A stretch of 64,000 bases of DNA from Lates calcarifer (taxonomy: Eukaryota > Chordata > Actinopteri > Centropomidae). Made by a program: the position numbers and the translations under genes. The notes beneath the pieces were generated by a model. That model was not told the origin of the DNA. It saw nothing but the letters and a program-made list of their open reading frames with translations, and did not search any database. Positions 10,367 through 22,100 of the stretch are shown piece by piece. The stretch lies in NCBI RefSeq assembly GCF_001640805.2, contig NC_066835.1, positions 22,531,771-22,595,770 of the forward strand, in the 5' to 3' direction. How positions within the stretch are numbered: the first letter of the stretch is position 1; each line of letters opens with the position of its first letter.

Positions 10367-10934
10367 TGAACGGGAGGTTTTCATCATGCTGACAGTAGTA
10401 AACTCCTGCATCTTCAGCCTGAACTCTACTGATGGTCAGAGTGAAGTCAGTGTTACTAGATTTACTTCCACTAAAACGATCTGAAACGCCTGAATAACGT
10501 GTTGTATCATCATAAATAAGAAGCTTGGGAGTTTCTCCAGGTCTCTGAAGGTACCATTGGAGGTCGTAAGTAACACTTGAACTGGCTTTACATCTGATAG
10601 AGACAGTCTGTCCCAGAACAACAGACTGAGATCCAGGAGACTGAGTCAGGATGATTTCTCCTGATGAACCTGGAAAACATGAAAAAGAGGAGAAGGGTTA
10701 TTGAGACAAATCCAACTTGGAGAAAGATGATCAACATCCAAACAGAAGAGGATCATTTCTTTAACATGGAGAATAGATGGAAGAAGGTAAATGCTGCTTG
10801 TTTGAGTGTTTCTCCATCATAGCAGAACATCATTGTGGTGAACCTGGTTGCATCCTGAAGTGTCAAAGTTTTCAGAAGAGAGTCTCACCCTGAACAAGGA
10901 GCCCCAGGGTGACCAGCAGTAGAGTCAGAGACAT
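10367..10934 (-). CDS. IgL kappa-like V segment V5 (family A)
   Basis: Leader exon 10889-10934 (one A-to-V change: LLVTLG), intron 10670-10888, V exon 10367-10669. FR1 is [20 protein letters not shown]1 is [12 protein letters not shown]2 is [16 protein letters not shown], and FR3 has [15 protein letters not shown]. Germline CDR3 is QHDENLPF, acidic. The reading frame is open. The octamer-like site is at 11035-11042. It is close to V6 (same [12 protein letters not shown] framework), so the two are tandem duplicates. Confidence 0.9.
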
Positions 10935-11044
10935 GATGATTGTGCTGCCAGCGTGTCAGTGGCTCTGAAAGGCCTGGACAGCTACTGATCAACACTGGCC
11001 TCTTAACAGCTGGGAGCAGAGAGGCAGGACAGATATGCAAACAC

Positions 11045-11930
11045 ACAGAGTCAGTCAACTGTAGCTGTCCTCAACACATCAGGCTGTTTCCTCCTCACTG
11101 ATGGAACACCTCACTGTTTAAATCATCCTCATGCACATTAATAGAAATCTTGTTGGATTTACATGATCAGAAATATAAAGTCAGGTGTCATCCAGAGATA
11201 TCCAGTAACTCTTTTGAATAACTGAATACATTGGTGTGATATGTGGTTTATCTTTGTTCACAGGTTTATGATATATTGAAGGGTCAGTCCACTCTGTATG
11301 TTTTCAGTTGGTCTGTCTGGGTTGTTGAGGGTAGATCAGCTGCTCAATCATGGAGAGTGGAAACAGGTTTACATCATTAGATCCTCTCAGCAGTGAGGGA
11401 CTGGGCAGTGTTAGGATGTAGGAGGATGGGTAAAACTGTTCAGTAGTTAATGACATTTGGTTGAACTTTGTTCACTTATGAATCATTTGTGTGCTTATAG
11501 TAGATTGTGATTGTCAGCAGTAATAAAAAAATCCAGTGTTGACAGTTGTGTGGTGTTGTGTGTGCTTGTAAAGCACAGGTGAGGAGGAGAAGGTAAAATG
11601 CCATTTGGTGCTTCAACAGGGAGGAGAGTAGGTGGTAGGTTGTTATTATTTACATGCTCATTTCTTTATTTTAGTGACAACAAAAGTGATAGATGATGTT
11701 TCTTTTTGTTAAGTTTTTGAGGTGGCTGAGATATGATGAATCTTGGGGGTAAACTTGAGAGTGGCAACATTATATCAAACAATCATGTAATCTTAACTCA
11801 AACTGCAGACCAATAAAATATTTCTGGAATTTAATTTTCAATTGAAATGATTTCAGTTTCCTAATCCTACAAATGTCCACAGTATTATTCATTCCTTAAA
11901 TGCATGTGTCAAACCTCTGTTGTTTTAGTG
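11045..11930. other. V5 to V6 intergenic region
   Basis: No gene. It is homologous to 4620-5460 and 29826-31060 and carries a shortened LINE YADD relic at about 11165-11200. Confidence 0.6.
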
Positions 11931-11975
11931 TCAGTGCAGCTGTTGAGTCAGATCAGTTCCTCTGCAGCTGAGGGA

Positions 11976-12003
11976 GGTTTTTGTACGACGTTGTATCACT
12001 GTG
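11976..12003 (-). other. 12-RSS of V6
   Basis: GGTTTTTGT 11976-11984, 12-base spacer, CACTGTG 11997-12003; consensus. Confidence 0.95.
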
Positions 12004-12571
12004 TGAACGGGAAGCTCTCACTCTGCTGACAGTAGTAAACTCCTGAATCTTCAGCCTGAACTCTACTGATGGTCAGAGTGAAGTCAGTGTTACTAGATTT
12101 ACTTCCAGTAAAACGATCTGAAACGCCAGTATGACGGATTGTATCATCACGAACAAGAAGTTTGGGAGTTTCTCCAGGTCTCTGAAGGTACCATTGGAGA
12201 TCGTAATCAACACTTGAACTGGCTTTACATCTGATAGAGACAGTCTGTCCCAGAACAACAGACTGAGATCCAGGAGACTGAGTCAGGATGATGTCTCCTG
12301 ATGAACCTGGAAAACATGAAACAGAGGAGAAGGGTTATTGAGACAAATCCAGCTTGGAGAAAGACGATCGACATCCAAACAGAAGAGGATCATTTCTTTA
12401 ACATGGAGAATAGATGGAAGAAGGTCGATGCTGCTTGTTTGAGTGTTTCTCCATCATAGCAGAACATCATTGTGGTGAACCTGGTTGCATCCTGAAGTGT
12501 CAAAGTTTTCAGAAGAGAGTCTCACCCTGAACAAGGAGCCCCAGGGTGGCCAGCAGTAGAGTCAGAGACAT
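12004..12571 (-). CDS. IgL kappa-like V segment V6 (family A)
   Basis: Leader exon 12526-12571, intron 12307-12525, V exon 12004-12306. FR1 is [20 protein letters not shown]1 is [13 protein letters not shown]2 region is [12 protein letters not shown], and FR3 has [15 protein letters not shown]. Germline CDR3 is QQSESFPF. The reading frame is open. The octamer-like site is at 12672-12679. Right of its promoter begins a tract of about 3.3 kb that is duplicated beyond V14. Confidence 0.9.
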
Positions 12572-12724
12572 GATGATTGTGCTGCCAGCGTGTCAGTGGC
12601 TCTGAAAGGCCTGGACAGCCACTGATCAACACTGGCCTCTTAACGGCTGGGAGCAGAGAGGCAGGACAGATATGCAAACACACAGAGTCAGTCAACTGTA
12701 GCTGTCCTCAACACATCAGGCTGT

Positions 12725-13700
12725 TTCCTCCTCACTGATGGGACTACTACACTGTGGAACTGTTTATCCCACAGCGTTTATACTCAGTCTGTTAGAGGCC
12801 TATTGCTGCAGCATCTAATCATGAGAGCATCAGAACCCTTTACTGACAGTGCCAGTTAACAACAGCTGTGCTGAACCAGTGACTGATACTTTTGGCTGAG
12901 TAACTTCAGCATTGAATAATCCATGTGGTGTTTGTGGGTTCACACTTTACAGCTCAGATTTCAATGTTTTATTTTGATGTTTTTCCAAAGAAAATGTGTG
13001 AATAAGTGATGACAACTCTGCTAAGAAAGGTGAAGCATTTCCTTTTCTCAGCGACAGTGTAATGGATGTAATGTGTATACAAGTTATTCAGAGATGAGAA
13101 ACAAGTGGAATATATTTTCTGAATTTGTGTCTATGTGTAGAAAAATGTGTGAAAGACATGAAAAAGAAAGTATAATGAGCAGGTATTGATACTGTCAGCT
13201 CCAATATAAAGTTAGAAATGTTCCTCATTGAGTCACTGGTTCTGTTCTCATCTATCAGGCAGAGAGGATGTTGTCTCAGTCAACACTCATTAGCTACTAT
13301 CAATAAAAATCTTGGTGTCCCACAAGGCTCCATCATGGGTCCTCTGGAGTTTAAACGTCATGTGCTGCTGGTGTTGAATAAACAACATGGGATTTTTTCT
13401 GTTTGTGAATGGTACATAGGTGTACAGTTAGACATTGCTGAATAACTCCAGTCAAATCAGTAAACAACAATTTTCTGTTCCTAATAAATTCTTCCTTGTT
13501 TTTCTATATATGTAGGTTGTGAAAAGTGGTAGCCAACAGCCAGCATGTTGAACCCTGCATGTTTAAGTGACTTTTTGAAGGTTAAGACTTGGTTTAAGGG
13601 TTAGGATTACAAATTCAGTTGTGTTAAGGTTAGGGCAAGGTGTTAGGGAAAACAATATCAGTCACAGGTGTCCAGGAGCATGGTACAACCAAGACGTGTG
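12725..13700. other. V6 to V7 intergenic region
   Basis: No host gene. It is nearly identical to 31855-32830 (offset 19129-19130). It contains a LINE relic. Confidence 0.7.
13218..13445 (+). mobile_element. LINE reverse-transcriptase relic
   Basis: A 75-residue open frame includes LGVPQGSIMGPLEF, the PQGSxLGPLLF block of LINE reverse transcriptases (L2/CR1-like), preceded by remnants of the SxxSxRxQ region. There is no complete catalytic domain. Its twin is at 32347-32574. It is a dead fragment. Confidence 0.6.
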
Positions 13701-13785
13701 TGTGTCCTCAGTGAACTGTATCAGTCTCTGCAGTAGCTTCCAGCTGCAGCAGTCACTTCAGTTTCTGTTCAGTCTGACTGAGGGA

Positions 13786-13813
13786 GGTTTTTGTACGACA
13801 GTTTTTCATTGTG
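13786..13813 (-). other. 12-RSS of V7, variant heptamer
   Basis: GGTTTTTGT 13786-13794, 12-base spacer, CATTGTG 13807-13813, which reads CACAATG on the coding strand (G5 to A). The first three bases CAC are kept, so cutting is possible but may be weak. Confidence 0.9.
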
Positions 13814-14298
13814 TGCACAGCCACTGACTGTTGATATAGTGCCAACTGCTACAGTAATAAACTCCTGAATCTTCAGCCTGGACTCCACTTATGGTCAGAG
13901 TGAAGTCAACTCCATTCCCTGATCCACTTCCACTGAACCTGGAGGAGATTCCTGACTCTCTGTCTGATGTGTAGTAGATCAGAAGTTTAGGAACTTCTCC
14001 AGTTTTCTGATGGTACCAAGCAAGGTAGTATTTTTTGGGGGAACAGCATGATCCAATTTGTGAACTGGCCCTACATTCAATAGAGACAGTTTGACCCAGC
14101 TGTACTGTTTTGGCTGCTGGCTGAGTCAAGACAACATTTTGTCCAATAGACCCTGAGGAGAGAGAAGAAACACTGGACATGAGATGGTGAGGTGAAACTC
14201 AGCTACACTCCAAATGATTTTCACAGGACAGAAAAATGATTTTCCTCACCCTGAGTGAAGCAGAGGAGAGTCCAGATAAGGACGGAGGTCAAAGTCAT
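13814..14298 (-). CDS. IgL kappa-like V segment V7 (family C)
   Basis: Leader exon 14250-14298 ([16 protein letters not shown]), intron 14153-14249, V exon 13814-14152. FR1 is [19 protein letters not shown]1 contains two adjacent extra cysteines (SSQIGSCCSPKKYYLAW). FR2 is [16 protein letters not shown]. Germline CDR3 [12 protein letters not shown] ends in a further Cys that junctional trimming may remove. The reading frame is open. The octamer-like site is at 14417-14424. Its near-identical twin is V15. It is the only family-C position, with V15, that is not J-proximal. Confidence 0.88.
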
Positions 14299-14569
14299 GT
14301 TTTTGATGAGGAGGATTTCTGTGGCTTCTGTTGTCATGAAGGACAGCTGTCAGTCATCCAGTCTTCAACTCTCAGGACTATAAACTCTCCCAGAGCACTG
14401 GAGCATGGTGCTGCTGATGCAAAGTGGCTCTCTATGGAAATGCTCTCACTGAGTGTTGATTTAAAATGTGTCAGTGCTCATATTTTGGATGAAAATACCT
14501 TCAACTCACTGTTTAAATCATCCTCATGGAGGTTAATAGAATATTTGTTAGATTATCAGGATTAGAAAT

Positions 14570-15260
14570 ATAAAGTCAGGTTTCATCAGCATAAAGAGAT
14601 ATCCATTGACTCTGCACTCACTCTGCAACTCTCTATGTCTGTTTAACTTGACTATCATATATCTCAATGATGCTGTTTGATTTTAGAGATGCAGTCATCC
14701 TCAGTATTTCATGACAAAATAGATACATGAGTTTATTTTCAGTCTGCTTTATTATTAAAGTGATACATGTCTGCTATCACATGTCTTAATAGTAACAGCT
14801 GATCCATGAAATCCACATTGACTCATTTCATTACTGGTTTAGGTCACAGGGACTTTGTCATTGCTTAGTATTGATTTTACAACAATATGATTGGATAAAC
14901 TGATTCACAACATAACCGTACAACATAAAAGTTTTTAGCAATACTAGTGAGTTTTGTTTTACTTTGATGGGCGTATTTAGTTAAACTCACAAATTTCAAC
15001 AATTTCTTAGGATTTGGAATTTGATCATAACAATGTTATCTTTAACAAATTCTTTAAATTACATTTTAATTTCAGTTGAATTGTCTTTCATTTTGAACTG
15101 AGTTTGGTGTTTCCAATAACAGATACCTACTCAGTTAATACCTCCTGACTCTGTAATTTGAATGAGTAATGTATTCAATATCTTTATCATAAATTAAACA
15201 CAGTATTTCTATCAGTGAATGTTTCCTACAGCTTGAGAATCTGCTTTAGTCAGAGCTTTA
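14570..15260. other. V7 to V8 intergenic region
   Basis: No gene. It is nearly identical to 33700-34390 and carries the LINE YADD relic at about 14551-14600. Confidence 0.7.
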
Positions 15261-15316
15261 CAGTTTTAGTGTCAGTGCAGCTGTTGAGTCAGATCAGTTC
15301 CTCTGCAGCTGAGGGA

Positions 15317-15344
15317 GGTTTTTGTATGACGTTGTATCACTGTG
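15317..15344 (-). other. 12-RSS of V8
   Basis: GGTTTTTGT 15317-15325, 12-base spacer, CACTGTG 15338-15344; consensus. Confidence 0.95.
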
Positions 15345-15912
15345 TGAACGGGAGGCTCTCACTCTGCTGACAGTAGTAAACTCCTGAATCTTCAGCCTGA
15401 ACTCTACTGATGGTCAGAGTGAAGTCAGTGTTACTAGATTTACTTCCAGTAAAACGGTCTGAAACGCCAGAGTAACGGGTTACATCTTTATATATCAGGA
15501 GTTTAGGAGTTTCTCCAGGTTTCTGAAGGTACCAGTGGAGGTCACTAACAACACCTGAACTTGTTTTACATCTGATAGAGACAGTCTGTCCCAGAACAAC
15601 AGACTGAGATCCAGGAGACTGAGTCAGGATGATGTCTCCTGATGAACCTGGAAAACATGAAACAGAGGAGAAGGGTTATTGAGACAAATCCAGCTTGGAG
15701 AAAGACGATCAACATCCAAACAGAAGAGGATCATTTCTTTAACATGGAGAATAGATGGAAGAAGGTCAATGCTGCTTGTTTGAGTGTTTCTCCATCATAG
15801 CAGAACATCATTGTGGTGAACCTGGTTGCATCCTGAAGTGTCAAAGTTTTCAGAAGAGAGTCTCACCCTGAACAAGGAGCCCCAGGGTGGCCAGCAGTAG
15901 AGTCAGAGACAT
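15345..15912 (-). CDS. IgL kappa-like V segment V8 (family A)
   Basis: Leader exon 15867-15912, intron 15648-15866, V exon 15345-15647. FR1 is [20 protein letters not shown]1 is [14 protein letters not shown]2 region is [12 protein letters not shown], and FR3 has [15 protein letters not shown]. Germline CDR3 is QQSESLPF. The reading frame is open. The octamer-like site is at 16013-16020. It is the duplicate partner of V16, differing mainly in CDRs. Confidence 0.9.
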
Positions 15913-16138
15913 GATGATTGTGCTGCCGGCGTGTCAGTGGCTCTGAAAGGCCTGGACAGCCACTGATCAACACTGGCCTCTTAACGGCTGGGAGCAGAGA
16001 GGCAGGACAGATATGCAAACACACAGAGTCAGTCAACTGTAGCTGTCCTCAACACATCAGGCTGTTTCCTCCTCAATGCTGGGAGTACTGACTGTTTAAA
16101 TCATCCTCATGGAGAATAAAAGAAATGTTGTTGGGTTT

Positions 16139-16440
16139 TTAAGATCAGAATCAGAATCAGCATCAGCTTTATTGTCATTATACACAAGTACAACGAAACT
16201 GTGTGTGGCTACCCTCCAAGACAAAAATATAATATCAATAGAATAAATAGAAAAAATAAAATAAAATATATAGTAAAAATACATATTTACAAAATGTGAA
16301 ATAAGCAGGTCATTGCCCACACACCACTCTGTGAGATGTTCCACCTCATCCCTGTAGGCTGTCTCCTCGTTGTCTGAGATGTGTGCGATGAGCCCTACAA
16401 CTGTACAACTGTAGTATCATCTGCAAACTTAAGATCAGAA
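16139..16440 (-). mobile_element. Rex1-like LINE 3' fragment, deleted copy 1
   Basis: 5'-truncated non-LTR element. On the minus strand it ends in a CTGATTCTGATTCTGA-type tail (near 16151). It is flanked by the 12-base duplication TTAAGATCAGAA (16139-16150 and 16429-16440). Compared with the long copy at 57566-58638 it lacks about 770 internal bases, joined at AGCAG/GTCA near 16289. It has no coding capacity. Confidence 0.75.
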
Positions 16441-16890
16441 ATACAAAGTCAGATATCATCAGCATAAAGAGATATTCAGTAAATGTGCACTCAGTCTTTC
16501 TCTTCATAATAAATTACATACATGCTCTGTGTCTAAAGCTAAATTTGATCCTCTGCCAACACTCTTTTGTTCAGTGACATGTTGTGTATGTTTTGTGTTT
16601 CTGAAAACATTGTTTCTCTGACAGTGTCAGTGTCTCTGCCTCAGAAAACATTTGTTCCATTGCAGATATGGAACCTCGGTGTCAGTGGGACATTGATGTT
16701 TCGTATGTTGTGAATCTGGTTTGTGGGTCGACATCAGTGGAGCTGACTCTGCTACATGTTGTTGTGGTTTTAATGGTCTGACTGGGCTTCTTCACTGGAG
16801 CTGTTCTCTTCATTTGAGGACACTTCCAGGTTGTTGAGGTGGGAGGTGGACTGTTTGAAGTTCAGGAGGAAAACTATGAACATTAAAAAT
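16441..16890. other. Flank between LINE copy 1 and V9
   Basis: No gene. It is the same sequence as 37282-37740, 54572-54900 and 58639-59110, so it belongs to a block copied four times. Confidence 0.7.
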
Positions 16891-16892
16891 CA

Positions 16893-16894
<2 letters not shown>

Positions 16895-16929
<35 letters not shown>
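16895..16929. repeat. (TG)n microsatellite beside V9
   Basis: A TG tract immediately before the CCTCAGTGAACTG block that leads to the V9 nonamer. Confidence 0.95.
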
Positions 16930-16931
<2 letters not shown>

Positions 16932-17009
16932 TCAGTGAACTGTATCAGTCTCTGCAGTAGCTTCCAGCTGCAGCAGTCACTTCAGTTTCTGTTCAGTCTG
17001 ACTGAGGGA

Positions 17010-17037
17010 GGTTTTTGTACGACGCTTTTTCACTGTG
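17010..17037 (-). other. 12-RSS of V9
   Basis: GGTTTTTGT 17010-17018, 12-base spacer, CACTGTG 17031-17037; consensus, with the spacer type of family B/C (ACGACGCTTTTT). Confidence 0.95.
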
Positions 17038-17614
17038 TGAACACCCACTGACTGTTGATAGAGTGCCAACCATTACAGTAGTAAACTCCTGAATCTTCAG
17101 CCTGAACTCCACTGATGGTCAGAGTGAAGTCAGTGTCAGATCCACTTCCACTGAAACGATCTGAAACTCCAGAATAACGGGTTGTAGTTGAATAAATCAG
17201 GATTTTAGGAGATTCCCCAGGTCTCTGAAAGCACCAGTTGAGGTAGCTGGTACTAAAACTTGAACTGGCTTTACATCTGATAGAGACAGTCTGTCCCAGA
17301 ACAACAGACTGAGATCCAGGAGACTGAGTCAGGATTTTATCTCCTGATGAACCTGGAAAACATGAAACAGAGGAGGATTATTGAGACAAATCCAGCTTGG
17401 AGAAAGATGATCAACATCCAAACAGAAGAGGATCATTTCTTTAACATGGAGAATAGATGGAAGAAGGTCAATGCTGCTTGTTTGAGTGTTTCTCCATCAT
17501 AGCAGAACATCATTGTGGTGAACCTGGTTGCATCCTGAAGTGTCAAAGTTTTCAGAAGAGAGTCTCACCCTGAACAAGGAGCCCCAGGGTGGCCAGCAGT
17601 AGAGTCAGAGACAT
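17038..17614 (-). CDS. IgL kappa-like V segment V9 (family A body, B/C-type 3' end)
   Basis: Leader exon 17569-17614, intron 17353-17568, V exon 17038-17352. FR1 is [16 protein letters not shown]2 reads [16 protein letters not shown], where Cys replaces the usual Tyr after the core Trp. FR3 is [14 protein letters not shown], and germline CDR3 is the long [12 protein letters not shown] typical of families B and C. The reading frame is open. The octamer-like site is at 17715-17722. Its closest partner is V24, which has the same WCFQ. The extra Cys may harm folding or pair with another Cys; both canonical cysteines are present. Confidence 0.87.
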
Positions 17615-17724
17615 GATGATTGTGCTGCCGGCGTGTCAGTGGCTCTGAAAGGCCTGGACAGCCACTGATCAACACTGGCCTCTTAACGGCTGGGAGCAGA
17701 GAGGCAGGACAGATATGCAAACAC

Positions 17725-19496
17725 ACAGTCAGTCAACTGTAGCTGTCCTCAACACATCAGGCTGTCTCCTCCTCACTGATGGAACACCTCACAGTAGATA
17801 TGTTACCCCTTGAGTCACAGTGCTAAAAAGGAGATAATGGAGACACTCCTTAGATATCATGAGGCTCACAGATATATATATATGCAGATATATTATTATT
17901 AAGGCTCCATCCTGGATCCTCTGGAGTTTAAACTTAATATACAATATACATTAACATAGACTGCACATTGCTGTACACTCAGTGTCACCTTAATGAGGTT
18001 TTCACCATTACAGTCTGATGCACTTCCAGACAATTCTCCTGTCATTTAGTCAACTTTTATTATGTCTTTAATTCACAGTTTTTGTTGACTCTGTTTTTAA
18101 AGTTTCAAGTAAATGTTTTGTATTGAGGTTATAGTTAGTGATGGTGTTGTAGTAAACCTCATGTTATTCATACAATGTTTTACAAACATTCTGCCCCTCT
18201 TGTATATAAAGTTAGAAACATCTGTCAATATAATGTAGATCAGTACATCATCACTTCTAACTATGACCTCGATAATAAACATGATCAATTTGAATAGACT
18301 GAATTGTTTGGCAGGGCTGTTCTACTGGATTACATTTCATTCTACAGGTGTACCTAATAAAGGTGTACCACTGAGTGCATGTTGTCCTCTGTGTCACAGT
18401 GTTAAACTGGTTTAAGTCTCCTCTGTCAGACAGAGGTGATGTTGTCTCATTTGGTCAACACTGACCAGCGGTTAAGTTTTGGTATCCCACCAGGCTCCAT
18501 CCTGGATCCTCTGTTGTTCAGACTTTATACACTGCTGGTGTTTGACAGTAGTGGGCACTGAAAAGATTTTTTTTCATAGCAATCAAGATGCGAATCAGAA
18601 AAGTTAGTTGAAGATATTTTGTGAATACCACTGATCCTAAGGTTAATGTAATAGCTGTTATATTGTTTTGCTTTTTGAAATGCTCCTTTACTATTAATGG
18701 TGTTTATGTTCATGTAATATAGTTTACAGTTGCAGGGAAAAACAAACTCACAAACTCAAACACACACATCATTTGGAAAAAAGGATGTCACCATTCAAAC
18801 AATACAAGAGTTTTACATTCTGATATCACCACATGATTTCAGTCTGGTTGGTAACATTGTTCATTGATTTCTTCATGAATGTCACCAAATTCCCTGCAGT
18901 TGAAAGGAGATGAAGTTGATTCACTGCATTGGTCCAAACCTCTCTTCATATGATTCACTCCCTCTGTAGAGAACTGCAACAGTGATTGGTGAGATAATTT
19001 TTGATAATATGGTAAATATTATTAAAGAAGTGCATCAAAGCCACCTTGGCTGTCTCAGAGTTAAGAATTACAATTTGTCCAGGGGCCAGTGTTGGACAGG
19101 AGAGACTTTAAGCTGAAATGAAGCTGTTTAGTACAATGGAAAAAAAGTAAAGACATCAGCTAAGTTTAATCTAAGCTTTCTCTGTTCATTCAGCAATAGT
19201 TTGTGAGTCAGTGTCAGATTCTGGTGTAATTTTAACAACTATGGGCTGTTAAGGTTAAAGAAAATGTAACTGTATTTGTGTGTGTGTGTGTGTGTGTCCT
19301 CGTAGGTTTCTTTGTGTAAAACAAGGAATCAACCTTGTTCGGAGGGTGTTTTATGTCTGATACATGAGTGACATAAGATGATTCTTCTACATGCGTATGT
19401 ATGTGTGTACCTCTCATGTGCACATACACATGTATGTATATGTGTGTGTGTGTCGTATCCCATTATATCCTGTTATTGTGATATCTAGCACATTCT

Positions 19497-19535
<39 letters not shown>

Positions 19536-19639
19536 CAGAGAATACTCCCATGTGTAGTATTTCTGGGAACTTGTGTGCAAAAACTTTCGGCTCTGTAATG
19601 GAAGGTAAACTGTGTGGTGTTTTCTATACAACAGATGAG

Positions 19640-19640
<1 letters not shown>
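17725..19640. other. V9 to V10 intergenic region
   Basis: No gene is recognised. LINE relics (about 17900-17945, and 18390-18545 with GIPPGSILDPLLF) and several TG tracts (19278-19297, 19441-19454, 19501-19530) are present. The stretch 18550-19250 has no recognised content. Confidence 0.6.
18390..18545 (+). mobile_element. LINE reverse-transcriptase relic
   Basis: The translation contains WFKSPLSDRGDVVSFGQ, then GIPPGSILDPLLFRLY, which are decayed reverse-transcriptase motifs of an L2/CR1-like LINE. It is too short and diverged to code. Confidence 0.55.

Positions 19641-19644
<4 letters not shown>

Positions 19645-19674
<30 letters not shown>
19645..19674. repeat. (TG)n microsatellite beside V10
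   Basis: A TG tract directly before the conserved CCTCAGTGAACTG block of the V10 flank. Confidence 0.95.
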
Positions 19675-19677
<3 letters not shown>

Positions 19678-19755
19678 TCAGTGAACTGTATCAGTCTCTG
19701 CAGTAGCTTCCAGCTGCAGCAGTCACTTCAGTTTCTGTTCAGTCTGACTGAGGGA

Positions 19756-19783
19756 GGTTTTTGTACGATGCTTTTTCACTGTG
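19756..19783 (-). other. 12-RSS of V10
   Basis: GGTTTTTGT 19756-19764, 12-base spacer, CACTGTG 19777-19783; consensus. Confidence 0.95.
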
Positions 19784-20360
19784 TGCACACCCACTGACTG
19801 TTGATATAGTGCCAACTCTGACAGTAATAATCTCCTGAATCTTCAGCCTGAACTCTACTGATGGTCAGAGTGTAGTCAGTCCCAGATCCACTTCCACTGA
19901 AACGATCTGGAACTCCAGACTCACGGGATGTAGCTGCATAAATCAGGAGTTTAGGAGCTTCTCCAGGTTTCTGAAGGTACCAGTGGAGGTTGCTATAAAC
20001 ACTTGTACTGGCTTTACATCTGATAGAGACAGTCTGTCCCAGAACAACAGACTGAGATCCAGGAGACTGAGTCAGGATGATGTCTCCTGATGAACCTGGA
20101 AAACATGAAAAAGAGGAGAATGATTATTGAGACAAATCCAGCTTGGAGAAAGATGATCAACATCCAAACAGAAGAGGATCATTTCTTTAACATGGAGAAT
20201 AGATGGAAGAAGGTCAATGCTGCTTGTTTGAGTGTTTCTCCATCATAGCAGAACATCATTGTGGTGAACCTGGTTGCATCCTGAAGTGTCAAAGTTTTCA
20301 GAAGAGAGTCTCACCCTGAACAAGGAGCCCCAGGGTGGCCAGCAGTAGAGTCAGAGACAT
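19784..20360 (-). CDS. IgL kappa-like V segment V10 (family A body, B/C-type 3' end)
   Basis: Leader exon 20315-20360, intron 20096-20314, V exon 19784-20095. FR1 is [20 protein letters not shown]1 is [13 protein letters not shown]2 region is [15 protein letters not shown], and FR3 is [14 protein letters not shown]. Germline CDR3 is [12 protein letters not shown], ending in a Cys near the joint. The reading frame is open. The octamer-like site is at 20461-20468. Confidence 0.89.
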
Positions 20361-20519
20361 GATGATTGTGCTGCCAGCGTGTCAGTGGCTCTGAAAGGCC
20401 TGGACAGCCACTGATCAACACTGGCCTCTTAACGGCTGGGAGCAGAGAGGCAGGACAGATATGCAAACACACAGAGTCAGTCAACTGTAGCTGTCCTCAA
20501 CACATCAGGCTGTTTCCTC

Positions 20520-21950
20520 CTCACTGATGGGACATCTCACCGTTTAAATCATCCGTATGGAAATTGAGGAAACTCACAATGTTATACAACAACTACAAAA
20601 AAAAGTTTTAGGTTAAACAATAGCTAATATATATATTTGATGTGAAGGCGCAGCAGCTCTGCTTCAATCTCCGTCCAGATGTCTGATCCCCTCACCCTAC
20701 ATCTAAGGCTGAGCTTTTAGCTGCTTGTATCTGTGACCTCATTATTTCAGTCACTACTCGAAGCTTGTGATGGTTGAAATGTGGAGTTATTGGTAAACTG
20801 AGAGCTTTTCCTTATGATTCAACTCATTTTTTAATTTTTTTTTTTTACCACAACCGTCTGGTGCAATGTCCAAATTACTGCTGTCGCTGCACCAATCTAC
20901 CTGTCAGCTTCTGTTCCACCCTTACTTATGAACAAGACCCTGAAAAACTTAAACACCTTCACAGCAACTCACCCCCAACCAGGAAGGAAAAAGGCACTGC
21001 CCCAGGCCATGGTTCCCAGCAGGGACATGAAGCTCCTGAAGGCCAACGTCAGATGAAGCCAACAGAACCACATCATCTGCAAAGAGCAGAGATCCAATTC
21101 TGAGGTTCCCAAACCAGACACTCCCCTTACCTCTGCTGTAACTTGAGATCTTGTCCATGAATATCACAAACAGGATAAAAGACAAAGGGCAACCTTGGTG
21201 GAGTCCAACATGCTATAAAATCTTGTTTGACTTTGTGACTTTGTGATGAGATAGAGGGTAATGTTTTTATTGTGGAAAATCTGATATGAGTAAGATTCAG
21301 TTCAAATGTAGTGGAGCAACTTTGGTATCACAATGAATCATAATGGCTCATTTCAGACTGACTTTCAAGAGCTGTATAAGCAGATCTATCTGTGACTGCT
21401 CTCATTAGAAAATGCAGAAAATATCATTAACCTGTAGATATTCGATTAGATCTTTCCCACAGGTTAGTCACAGCAGCTGTTGTATTCATATGAAATCTCA
21501 GGGTTTCAAAAATAGATTGACTGGAAAAACATGCACTTAAAAATCTGTAAGTACATCCTAAAATGTGAAGTAAAAACATGTAAGAACATGGTTTAGGTGA
21601 AAACTGGAAGACAATCACTTTGTGCTGCAGTTATACTTTCTGGCTTCAGGGGGAGGCAGCTAGAAAGTTAAGAAAAAGTAGAACTATTTGTTTAATATGT
21701 ATAACTCAGCCATGAGTCATACACATTGAGCAGTTACTAAACGTATGTCTTATCTATGGTTCATACACAAATGTAATGTCAGTTTACTGAAACAAAATGT
21801 TGAACAGCAGTTGAAAGATCAGTTCATTCTAAAGTGAGAAAGTGAGCTCAAAGACATGTCAGCCTGTGACAGACAGTTTAAATGGGAGTTTAAGCTGGAA
21901 AACAGACTGTTTGTAACCTAACACTGAATAATCCCAGAATTTCCTTTAGT
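20520..21950. other. V10 to V11 intergenic region
   Basis: No host gene. It contains the LINE fragment at 20949-21185. The rest is AT-rich and unrecognised. Confidence 0.55.
20949..21185 (-). mobile_element. LINE reverse-transcriptase fragment
   Basis: An open frame of 78 residues reads FILFVIFMDKISSYSRG and then LRIGSLLFADDVVLLASS. The FADD catalytic box and the segment before it are typical of a LINE reverse transcriptase of a clade different from the YADDTQLY relics. The sequence after DVGLQEL diverges. It is an isolated fragment. Confidence 0.75.
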
Positions 21951-21956
21951 GACATG

Positions 21957-21992
<36 letters not shown>
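21957..21992. repeat. (TG)n microsatellite beside V11
   Basis: A TG tract about 80 bases from the V11 nonamer. Confidence 0.95.
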
Positions 21993-21994
<2 letters not shown>

Positions 21995-22072
21995 TCAGTG
22001 AACTGTATCAGTCTCTGCAGTAGCTTCCAGCTGCAGCAGTCACTTCAGTTTCTGTTCAGTCTGAGTGAGGGA

Positions 22073-22100
22073 GGTTTTTGTACGACGCCTTTTCACTGTG
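22073..22100 (-). other. 12-RSS of V11
   Basis: GGTTTTTGT 22073-22081, 12-base spacer ACGACGCCTTTT, CACTGTG 22094-22100; consensus motifs. Confidence 0.95.

Noticed and set aside
12073..12258. Open frames starting [15 protein letters not shown] inside V5, V6 and others
   Set aside because: Out-of-frame reading of the V exon. The Ig frame has all conserved residues.
19232..19684. Cysteine/valine-rich open frames across the TG tracts
   Set aside because: Pure translation of a dinucleotide repeat; no start context or homology.
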